Source: JACCQS01 sp963766765 (lineage in GTDB: Bacteria > Actinomycetota > Actinomycetes > Mycobacteriales > Geodermatophilaceae). Taken from it: a DNA stretch of 64,000 nucleotides. Positions 57,917 to 64,000 of this stretch are shown piece by piece (the stretch's first letter is position 1; each line of letters opens with the position of its first letter). Below the pieces are notes generated by a model. It was not told the DNA's origin, made no database searches, and saw nothing but the letters and a program-made list of their open reading frames with translations. Made by a program: the position numbers and the translations under genes. The stretch covers positions 284,464 to 348,463 of the forward strand of contig CAVYBR010000004.1 in assembly GCA_963766765.1 (NCBI GenBank), given 5' to 3'.

Positions 57917-58311
57917 CGCTTGTTCTGGCGGCCGCGCGACTGGCTGGGACGAGCGTCAGCTTCCCCGGCCAGTTGCGTGCGAAGCTTCTTTGGCAGCTTG
58001 TCAAAGACGAGTTGGTAGGAGTTTCGCAGCAGTTCCTTCAGTTCGCGATCGCTTAACACATCAAATCGTTCCAGCGCCGCCCATTTGTTTCGGGCCATGT
58101 AAGGCGCTGGATCGATTCCGTCCTGTTCTGTAAGCTCGCTGAACTTCTCTTCGGTGCACTTGAACGACAGCACATATTTCGCTGGTGGTTCCAGCACCAT
58201 CACCGCGAACATCTTCCCGGCAATCTTAAAAACGAGATCGTTGCCCCATTGGACGTTTTCCGTCGCGTGCGGGAACGAGAGACAGTGGGCGCGAACGGAT
58301 TCAGAGTTCAT
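57913..58311 (-). CDS. MmcQ/YjbR family DNA-binding-fold protein
   Basis: A 132-residue protein. The family strings are MNSESVRAHCLSFPHATENV at the start, QWGNDLVFKIAGKMFAVM, LSFKCTEEKFSELTEQDGI, PAPYMARNKWAALERF and SDRELKELLRNSYQLVFDKLPKKLRTQL. These are the complete MmcQ/YjbR/CyaY-like fold, usual length, with a Lys/Arg-rich C-terminal extension. No reaction is known. It starts 25 bp after ispH and may be co-transcribed with it. Confidence 0.85.
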   Translation of the reverse strand: MNSESVRAHCLSFPHATENVQWGNDLVFKIAGKMFAVMVLEPPAKYVLSFKCTEEKFSELTEQDGIDPAPYMARNKWAALERFDVLSDRELKELLRNSYQLVFDKLPKKLRTQLAGEADARPSQSRGRQNKR

Positions 58312-58336
58312 GAAGTCCGAGAATGGATGAGCGGGA

Positions 58337-59209
58337 TTAGTTTGCGGACGGTCCGTGCCCGTTGCTTTGGTTGCCGATCTCTTTCAGCCGGCTGACGACC
58401 TGGTCGATGAGCCAGTTCGGAGTGGATGCGCCCGCCGTGACACCCACGCGTTTCGCGCCTTGCAAGTCGGTGGGATCGATCTCGTCCTGAGTTTCGATCA
58501 AGAAACTCTTCACACATTGCTCTTCGCAGACCGCGAGCAGCTTGATGCTGTTTGAAGAATGCTTGCCGCCGATGATGTAAAAAACGTCCACCAGTCCCGC
58601 GAGGGCGCGCGCGGCGTCCTGACGATCGCGCGTGGCTGAACAGATGGTGTTGACGACCTGCGGCTCAGCGTCGGCTTTGGCTCTCACCGCTTCGGCAACT
58701 TCAATAAATGTCTTGAGCTTCAGCGTCGTTTGCGAAACAACCAACGGCGCGTGCAGTGGCGGCAAAGCTGCAACTTCATCCGCATCGCGCACCACGTATG
58801 TGTTGTCCGGCGCGTAACCTACGACGCCAATCATCTCCGGATGATCCGGATTTCCCGCGACGATGACGTGCCGGCCGTCTTTGGCGGCGCGCTCGGCGAG
58901 GCGTTGCACGCGCGTCACAAACGGACAGGTCGCATCCACGACCTGCGCCGCGCGGCTTTCGAGTTCGGCCTGCACCTGCGGCGTCACGCCGTGCGCGCGA
59001 ATCACCGCGATCTCGTCAGCTTTGACTTGCTCGGGATCCTGAATTGTTTCGACGCCTTCGCACTCTAACCGCTGCATTTCCTGCGTGTTATGAATCAGCG
59101 GCCCAAGCGTGCGCACCGGCGCGCCAACTCCGAGCGCGTCTTCAACCATTTCCACGGCGCGTTCGACGCCAAAACAAAATCCGTATTCGTTTGCTAAGAG
59201 AACTTCCAT
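58337..59209 (-). CDS. ispH: 4-hydroxy-3-methylbut-2-enyl diphosphate reductase (IspH/LytB)
   Basis: A 290-residue [4Fe-4S] enzyme. The cluster cysteines lie in ANEYGFCFGVERAV (near residue 12), VVDATCPFVTRVQ and VNTICSATRDRQ. The substrate-binding region has IRAHGVTPQ with the conserved His, VSQTTLKLKTF, and IGGKHSSNSIKL. The end reads TAGASTPNWLIDQVV. It catalyses the last step of the MEP pathway to IPP and DMAPP. The protein is complete and normal. The MmcQ/YjbR gene follows 25 bp later in the same direction. Confidence 0.97.
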   Translation of the reverse strand: MEVLLANEYGFCFGVERAVEMVEDALGVGAPVRTLGPLIHNTQEMQRLECEGVETIQDPEQVKADEIAVIRAHGVTPQVQAELESRAAQVVDATCPFVTRVQRLAERAAKDGRHVIVAGNPDHPEMIGVVGYAPDNTYVVRDADEVAALPPLHAPLVVSQTTLKLKTFIEVAEAVRAKADAEPQVVNTICSATRDRQDAARALAGLVDVFYIIGGKHSSNSIKLLAVCEEQCVKSFLIETQDEIDPTDLQGAKRVGVTAGASTPNWLIDQVVSRLKEIGNQSNGHGPSAN

Positions 59210-59302
59210 TGATTGGATTCTAACACAGCGACCTCGCGGCTCTGAGCGGGCGGTCTTGTACTGTAGGGAGTCAGTACCGGATACATTCCTGAGGTCGCCT
59301 AA

Positions 59303-59689
59303 TCATAAGAAGCTAATGCCGAGCAGTCCTGTAATCAAGCCTGTGAATAGAGCTGACGCCCACATGCAATATCCTGCCACCTTTCCCCATTTACTCCACG
59401 TGCCTCGAAAGCCAAAATAAACCAGAATCACGCACGCTAAGCCATTACTTACAATGCCTACAAGCATAGTGTTAACGGGCATCTCGCCTCGATAAAGTTC
59501 CCGTAACCCGAGCGCATAACCCAGGAGGAGTGCAAGAAAAGCCGCACCGAGAAGGCGTGTAAACAAGACTGGCTCTGGCTTAGGCACACCCAACTTTTCG
59601 AATTGCGTTCCAGAGAGAAATAAGAGAGAGGCAGACCAACCTATGGTTAAGATTATCTTTAGGATCAAGGTGGCCTTTAATAGATACAT
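59303..59689 (-). CDS. small integral membrane protein, unknown function
   Basis: A 128-residue protein with about four hydrophobic helices: YLLKATLILKIILTIGWSASLLFL, LFTRLLGAAFLALLLGYALGL, NTMLVGIVSNGLACVILVYFGF and YCMWASALFTGLITGLLGIS. The ATG at 59689 was chosen because GGGAAGAGA stands 7 nt upstream of it; an ATG at 59710 would add 7 residues. Base composition is AT-richer than its neighbours, so it may have been acquired. The helicase C-terminal half lies upstream in the same direction. I do not recognise a family. Confidence 0.72.
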   Translation of the reverse strand: MYLLKATLILKIILTIGWSASLLFLSGTQFEKLGVPKPEPVLFTRLLGAAFLALLLGYALGLRELYRGEMPVNTMLVGIVSNGLACVILVYFGFRGTWSKWGKVAGYCMWASALFTGLITGLLGISFL

Positions 59690-59761
59690 AACTATTCTCT
59701 TCCCGCACATTAACGGGTCGCTGGCGCGGCGAGCTTGCTCCGAAAACTCCTTTGAAGACTT

Positions 59762-61627
59762 TTATCGTATCGGCTCGCGCAGAACAATTTCAGCGGTCTG
59801 AGACGCGAGGGCCGCCGCCTGAGGATGCGTGTCCCGCAATCCGGCAATTTGCAGCAGAGCCTCGCCGGTGCGGGACAAGAGGCGCACCAGGTCGCCTTCC
59901 TCGGCTCGCGTTTCGTGCACCAACTCTTGCCAATCGATTCCGCCGGCCCAGTGAGCGGCGGCAGCCGCGGCTGAGAAGTTGATTCCCGGCGCAGCTTCAA
60001 TCCCCTGCTTCCATTCCTCGTTCGAAACCTCGAATGAGATTTCTTCGAACTGCACGAGCAGACTCACAATCGCGTCATCAAGCTCCAGCTCTCCGTAGTC
60101 TCGATCCTCATCAGCCGCGAGCGCGGCGATCAGCGCCGCGGCGCGCGTGGCATCAAGCGAAGCAAACAAGTTGCGCTGCAAAGCTTCGCCGATCAATAAC
60201 GGCCGATCAACGCGCAAGTCCGCGAGCCACTTGCCGCGTTCGGTAACCTGCTCCTTCGCAAAGTCGAGATAGCCGAACTGTTCAAGCACAGTCGCGCAAC
60301 GCTCGAAGGGCTCCCAAATTTCGCTTCGCAGCCCTGCGATTTGGCGATTTGCGTTTTCGATCGCCGCCGCTTCGGTCTGGAGCGACCAGAGTATTTGTAC
60401 GATCACCTCGCGGCCGGTATCGCCGACTTTGCCCGGCGCTAATGAATCGATGGCGTCGTTTAGTATTTTTAGAGCCTCATCTTCTCCGGCTTGCTCGTCG
60501 CGCAGGCGCGGTTCGGGTAACGCGAGTTCCTGGCCTCGATCGTGAATCTGATCGAAAGCTTCTTCCGCCTTTTCGGGTCGCGTTGAATATATAGGCGCGA
60601 ACACTCGGCCGACGCGCTGCAAGGGAAATGATGCCAGCCGTCCGTCTTCACGCATGGCGGTGACACCGTCGGGCGTGCGCGTGATCACCAGCGCGAGCCG
60701 CCGGCCGCTGCGGCCGACCGCGACGACGCGTCCCGGCTGCACCACTTTGTTCAGCCATCGCTGCCGCATCTCGCGGCGCGTGTGCGGCGTGCCTTCCAAC
60801 AAACGCGCGCGTGCGCTCGCCAGGCGCTCAAGCGCTAAAACGGTTTCGACCGGCAAGTTGATGCCTGCTTGCGCGAGCCCGTTACGAATTTGTTTCTTGT
60901 TTTCTTCGCGCTGTTTTTCGAGCGCATGAATACGCGGCAGCAGCTTGCGGTAAGCAAAGCTTCGCTCGGCAATGTCGCGCACCTGCGCAAAGCTGCCGAA
61001 AGCGTCGAGCAAATTGAGCAGAGACGTGTACGTCGCGCGGAACTGACTTTCCAAATCGTCCGGCGGCGCGGCGAGAAGTTCGGCGATGCGTTGCGGATTC
61101 TGATGCAGTCCCGGCGCCGCGATCACAAATCCAACGTTGTCTTTTCCGCGGCGGCCGGCGCGGCCGGTCATCTGCTGCAACTCTGAAGCGGTCAAAGACT
61201 CCCAGCCGCGATTACCGCGGCGATCGGCGACGGTAATCACCACCGTCCGGGCCGGAAAATCGACACCCGCGGCGACCGTTGCCGTCGCAAAGATCGCGTC
61301 CAGCAAACCCGCGCTCATCATTTTTTCAATAACCAGCTTCCAGGCGGGGATGTGACCGGCGTGATGCGACGCGACGCCTGAGCGGACGATCGTGTCCCAA
61401 TGACGATGATCTCGAATTTCGGGATATTGCTCGACAAAGCTGCGCATGAAATCCAGGCGTGCATCACGACCTTTATCTGCCGAACCCCGTCGGCTCAGAG
61501 CGGCTTCCGTCGCAGCTTCATCGCACCGCCGGCGCGTCGGCAGGAAAACGATGGCCGGCAGCAGATTGTACGAGGCCAGCGCCGTCAACAGAGTCGCCGG
61601 CGGCATTTCCGGCATGCGGAGTTTCAT
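59762..61627 (-). CDS. Ski2-like DEAH helicase, C-terminal half (split gene)
   Basis: The C-terminal ~621 residues of a superfamily 2 helicase. The frame is the same as the N-terminal half at 61730-62596 but is separated from it by an inverted-repeat element containing stops. The first genuine gene sequence is KLRMPEMPPATLLTALASYN, then motif IV LPTRRRCDEAATEAAL, GVASHHAGHIPAWKLVIEKM, motif V VAAGVDFPARTVVI and motif VI QMTGRAGRRGKDNVGF. The rest (about residues 200-620) is helical, with charged segments and an Sm-like beta region (GRVVAVGRSGRRLALVITRT). A start at ATG 61627 is possible but has no clear ribosome site. Confidence 0.85.
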   Translation of the reverse strand: MKLRMPEMPPATLLTALASYNLLPAIVFLPTRRRCDEAATEAALSRRGSADKGRDARLDFMRSFVEQYPEIRDHRHWDTIVRSGVASHHAGHIPAWKLVIEKMMSAGLLDAIFATATVAAGVDFPARTVVITVADRRGNRGWESLTASELQQMTGRAGRRGKDNVGFVIAAPGLHQNPQRIAELLAAPPDDLESQFRATYTSLLNLLDAFGSFAQVRDIAERSFAYRKLLPRIHALEKQREENKKQIRNGLAQAGINLPVETVLALERLASARARLLEGTPHTRREMRQRWLNKVVQPGRVVAVGRSGRRLALVITRTPDGVTAMREDGRLASFPLQRVGRVFAPIYSTRPEKAEEAFDQIHDRGQELALPEPRLRDEQAGEDEALKILNDAIDSLAPGKVGDTGREVIVQILWSLQTEAAAIENANRQIAGLRSEIWEPFERCATVLEQFGYLDFAKEQVTERGKWLADLRVDRPLLIGEALQRNLFASLDATRAAALIAALAADEDRDYGELELDDAIVSLLVQFEEISFEVSNEEWKQGIEAAPGINFSAAAAAAHWAGGIDWQELVHETRAEEGDLVRLLSRTGEALLQIAGLRDTHPQAAALASQTAEIVLREPIR

Positions 61628-61634
61628 AATCGTG

Positions 61635-61727
61635 GTCAGAAGCCCGAGCGTAAGCGAGGGCAAGTGACTTAGGGATTCAATATTAGCGCTCGCGAACCGT
61701 GCCCTCCCTTACGGTCGGGCTTCTGAC
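61635..61727. repeat. REP-like inverted repeat, 28-bp arms, inside the helicase gene (copy 2)
   Basis: Arms at 61635-61662 and 61700-61727 match at 26 of 28 positions; the left arm begins GTCAGAAGCCCGAGCGTAAG. The spacer is 37 bp, and the whole element is 93 bp, a multiple of three. The core GTCAGAA-CCCGAGCG recurs at 55884-55972, so this is a dispersed family. On the minus strand it introduces TAA at 61711-61709 into the helicase frame; a TGA lies just outside at 61732-61730. Confidence 0.9.
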
Positions 61728-61729
61728 AC

Positions 61730-62596
61730 TCATCTTCGGCGCGGGCGGCGCGTCTCGTCTCGCTGCTCAGCCAAAGCAGCAATCTCTCGATTCAGTTTTC
61801 CGCTCTTATCTAACAGCGGCACCAATCTCTTGTCCGGCATCAGAAAAGCAGAACGCAGGGGCACCGGCCGGGCGCCCGGTCGTGTGACAACGCCACAACG
61901 CACGCCGCGCAGTTCTTCAATCCACTTTGCCAACTCGCCGGCGTTACCGATTGTCGCCGAGAGCAGTAGCATGCGAATGCGCGACGGCGCGAGGATGATC
62001 GCCTCTTCCCAGACGTGCCCGCGATCTTCGTCGCCCAGATAATGTGCTTCGTCAAAGATCACGAGATCGACACGCACGTCTTCGCCGCCCCGCAGCGCAT
62101 CGAATAGTTGATTGCGAAAAATTTCCGTCGTGCCCACGATGAGCGGCGCGTCAGCGTTTTCTTTGCGATCGCCAGTGAGAATTCCGACGCGCTCGGTGCC
62201 GAACTCTTCGCCGAACTCCTGGTATTTCGAATTCGTAAGGGCCTTGAGCGGCGTCGTGTACCAGGCGCGCTTGCCCGCCTCCAGCAGCCGCCGAATCTCT
62301 TCACGCGCAATCCAGGTCTTGCCGCTGCCGGTCGGCGCCGTCACCAGTACATCTTCAAACTCGAGCGCCGCCAACGCTTCGAGCTGAAATGGGTCGGGCT
62401 TGAAAAGTGCGGGTTTAGGGGTGCCGATCCCGCCGAGCAGATCCCGCAAGTCACGTTCGTAGTTTCCACCTTTAACCGTGCCGGGCGGCTCTGTCTTCTC
62501 GCGCGCGCGCAGTTTCGGCGCGTCTGCGCCGCTGTCGTGACGCCGGCGTTTGCGAAATGGCTTTCCCTCGCGATGATCTCGACCTGAGCGGCGCAT
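61730..62596 (-). CDS. Ski2-like DEAH helicase, N-terminal half (split gene)
   Basis: A 288-residue N-terminal half of a superfamily 2 helicase. It starts with a Lys/Arg-rich tail, then FQLEALAALEFEDVLVTAPTGSGKTWIAREE (Walker A), TTPLKALTNSKYQEF (Ia), GILTGDRKENADAPLIVGTTEIFRNQL (Ib/Ic), VDLVIFDEAHYLGDEDRGHVWEE (DEAH box) and LLLSATIGNAGELAKWIEEL (motif III). It ends at a TGA in the Arg-rich linker DETRRPRRR. RecA domain 2 is encoded downstream in the same frame beyond the repeat. Taken together the two parts would be about 910-940 residues, normal for the family. Confidence 0.88.
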   Translation of the reverse strand: MRRSGRDHREGKPFRKRRRHDSGADAPKLRAREKTEPPGTVKGGNYERDLRDLLGGIGTPKPALFKPDPFQLEALAALEFEDVLVTAPTGSGKTWIAREEIRRLLEAGKRAWYTTPLKALTNSKYQEFGEEFGTERVGILTGDRKENADAPLIVGTTEIFRNQLFDALRGGEDVRVDLVIFDEAHYLGDEDRGHVWEEAIILAPSRIRMLLLSATIGNAGELAKWIEELRGVRCGVVTRPGARPVPLRSAFLMPDKRLVPLLDKSGKLNREIAALAEQRDETRRPRRR

Positions 62597-62818
62597 AAAC
62601 TGATTGTAGTCCAGCGCGCGTCACGGAACTATTTCGCATGGCTGAACGTCTGCCTTATAAGTAGCACGGATGTCCCGCCGGTGAATCACGCGCAGCATGA
62701 GCGTGCCTATAATTTGTCAGAGCGGTTGCGGCCTAATTGTCTGGCGTCTACTATTTCATTTGAGTGTTCGCAACGCCGTCGGGGCAGGTAGCGTCTAAGC
62801 ACTCGTTAAGAGGAATCA

Positions 62819-63877
62819 ATGTTGCAATCCAGCAGTACAGCAGAACTTTTCGAGAGCTTTGAAGTCAACCGCGAGCCGTTTTGGCCGCGCGTACAGTGGC
62901 TTCTGGCCGGCTCGATCGTGTGGCATCTTTTTGCGATTTTCGTAATCGTGATGGTCCCGCAGGTCCGCAACACCCTGGCCATCGCTTCCATTTTTTCTGA
63001 CAGCAGCATCGTCGATCGGCCTTACGATAAGACTGAGATCGAAAACCTCGGCGAGATCACGGAAATCACCACCGAACAATTTCGTTATCCCGACGGCTAC
63101 TTCATGGTGGCGAACGGAGAGATGCCGCCTCCGATGCCGAGTCCCACGCCGCCGATGATGGCTAGTGCGCCGTTCACGCCGGTGCCGGTGTCGCCGACGC
63201 AGCTCGATCCAGTTGTCGTGCCTTCGCCGTCGGCGACTGCTTCGCCGCTCGTCGCAAGCAACGCGTCGCCGACGCCCACCCCAAGTGCTGAGGACGAGGA
63301 GTTACGAAAGAAGGCAGAAGCCGAACTCGATCGAATGGCGGCGGAGAACGGGGTGAAGCGGCCGAAGGAAATCAACACCCGACCATTCAAGGATCTTTTA
63401 AATGCGGCAAAGAAACTTCGCGACGAAAAGAAGCTGAACCTCGACGGCGTGATCGAACTGACCGTGGAAGCCGATCGCACTCCTGACGGCAAGCTCACGA
63501 ACGCAACGGTCAGCGACAAACGTGGAGACAAGGCGCTTGAACGAGTGGCGCTCGAGTTCATCGCCGCGCTCAGCGATAGCGGCGTCCTCGATTTTCTAGA
63601 AGGCACGACGCACCTGAAGGTCACCGTCAGGTTGGACAAAGACAACGTCGAAGTCGTCGCGGCTACGGAAGTTGATTCGGAAGACCGCGCGCGCCAGCTT
63701 GAGCGGACGTTCGGCGGCATGATTGTCCTGGGCCGCATCGTCAAACGCGGCAAAGACGAAGAGGTTTACTACAATCACACGCAGGTCAGCTCGAAAGAAA
63801 AAGAGGTGAGCGTGAAGTTTGCGATGCCGCGGGCTGAGATGGGCGCCATGCTTTCGAAGTACGCGGCTGAGAAATAG
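62819..63877 (+). CDS. single-pass TonB-like membrane protein (energy transducer-like), unknown role
   Basis: A 352-residue protein starting at ATG 62819 behind GAGGAAT. A membrane helix at about residues 28-48 (LLAGSIVWHLFAIFVIVMV) is followed by a long Pro/Ser/Thr-rich segment (about 100-155; repeats of PxP), a charged coiled segment and a C-terminal alpha/beta domain: LNLDGVIELTVEADRTPDGK, LTNATVSDKRGDKALERVAL and LEGTTHLKVTVRLD. The layout (helix, Pro-rich linker spanning the periplasm, TonB/GSPII-like domain) is that of TonB energy transducers, although I see no canonical TonB C-terminal motif. The promoter presumably lies in the 222-bp spacer before it. Confidence 0.7.
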   Translation: MLQSSSTAELFESFEVNREPFWPRVQWLLAGSIVWHLFAIFVIVMVPQVRNTLAIASIFSDSSIVDRPYDKTEIENLGEITEITTEQFRYPDGYFMVANGEMPPPMPSPTPPMMASAPFTPVPVSPTQLDPVVVPSPSATASPLVASNASPTPTPSAEDEELRKKAEAELDRMAAENGVKRPKEINTRPFKDLLNAAKKLRDEKKLNLDGVIELTVEADRTPDGKLTNATVSDKRGDKALERVALEFIAALSDSGVLDFLEGTTHLKVTVRLDKDNVEVVAATEVDSEDRARQLERTFGGMIVLGRIVKRGKDEEVYYNHTQVSSKEKEVSVKFAMPRAEMGAMLSKYAAEK

Positions 63878-63896
63878 CGTGGTTTAAAAAGCCGGA

Positions 63897-64000
63897 CTAT
63901 ACGTATAGGTCGTTTGCGTTATGCCACTCATGCGCGACATTTTTCATAATCAAAGCGTGATCAAACGCAATTGAACCTGCCGGAAATTTCTCTGCATCGG
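63897..64000 (-). CDS. possible C-terminal fragment of a gene continuing past the window
   Basis: On the minus strand an open frame from the right edge (codons from 63998) runs 33 residues to TAG at 63897: DAEKFPAGSIAFDHALIMKN followed by VAHEWHNANDLYV. Composition is protein-like and the other two minus frames carry stops. It is too short to recognise. The gene would converge with the TonB-like gene. Confidence 0.3.
   Translation of the reverse strand, partial: DAEKFPAGSIAFDHALIMKNVAHEWHNANDLYV

Noticed and set aside
59258..59277. Inverted repeat GTACTG...CAGTAC upstream of ispH
   Set aside because: A 6-bp stem with an 8-nt loop is too short to distinguish from chance, and no second copy was seen.
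55112..64000. Genomic island gained by horizontal transfer
   Set aside because: No integrase, tRNA or attachment repeat is present and both border genes are truncated at one point, which fits a chimera better.
1..64000. tRNA or rRNA genes
   Set aside because: Reading both strands I found no cloverleaf with a TTCRANYC-type arm or conserved rRNA block.

Overview
This window looks like two unrelated genomes joined into one contig. Bases 1 to about 55,100 are a high-GC actinobacterial chromosome segment. Bases from about 55,112 to 64,000 have visibly lower GC, different codon use and a different gene repertoire, and I would place them in Acidobacteriota (Blastocatellia-like); that placement is inference. 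At the join, a CorC/HlyC-type gene loses its 5' end and a di-haem cytochrome-c peroxidase gene loses its 3' end at the same few bases. I read this as an assembly chimera rather than biology.

Actinobacterial part, in order. (1) 1-5.5 kb: acyl-/propionyl-CoA carboxylase beta end, epsilon subunit, maf, a VOC protein, a Tat-exported PLP lipoprotein, an AAC(2')-type acetyltransferase and the biotin-carrying alpha subunit. (2) 5.5-14.8 kb: fructosamine kinase, a flavin disulfide reductase, a gamma-glutamylcyclotransferase-like protein, a frameshifted amidase, a frameshifted methyltransferase and a large STAND-like ATPase. (3) 14.8-20 kb: methylmalonyl-CoA mutase mutA-mutB-meaB, which with the carboxylase completes the route from propionyl-CoA to succinyl-CoA. 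(4) 20-31.3 kb: M20 amidohydrolase, MaoC-like hydratase, purine nucleoside phosphorylase, phosphohexomutase, upp, deoC, two ALDH-family genes, a duplicated-domain protein and adenosine deaminase. (5) 31.4-35.8 kb: alpha/beta hydrolase and a two-component system beside an ABC exporter. (6) 35.9-42.8 kb: deoA, cdd and a complete BMP-type nucleoside ABC importer. (7) 43-55 kb: D,D-carboxypeptidase, a transglutaminase / alpha-E / circularly permuted ATP-grasp cluster, YihY/BrkB protein, 2'-5' RNA ligase-like protein, trpS, a HisC-like aminotransferase, galE and the broken CorC gene.

Two themes unify the first part. One is propionyl-CoA catabolism. The other is nucleoside salvage: importer, adenosine and cytidine deaminases, purine and pyrimidine phosphorylases, phosphohexomutase, deoC and an aldehyde dehydrogenase together could take imported nucleosides to bases, acetyl units and glycolytic intermediates. 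From memory, the gene order resembles Mycobacterium tuberculosis around Rv3280-Rv3336, which supports an actinomycete origin.

Acidobacterial part: a lipoprotein with paired Ig-like segments, a 28-residue membrane peptide, a small lipoprotein, a MmcQ/YjbR protein, ispH, a small membrane protein, a Ski2-like helicase whose two halves are separated by a 93-bp inverted-repeat element, and a TonB-like membrane protein. Two copies of that inverted-repeat family are present.

I saw no tRNA, rRNA, CRISPR array, transposase or phage gene. No stretch longer than about 265 bases lacks a gene or a repeat. The longest, 21259-21521, lies between the divergent M20 and MaoC genes and holds nothing I recognise.
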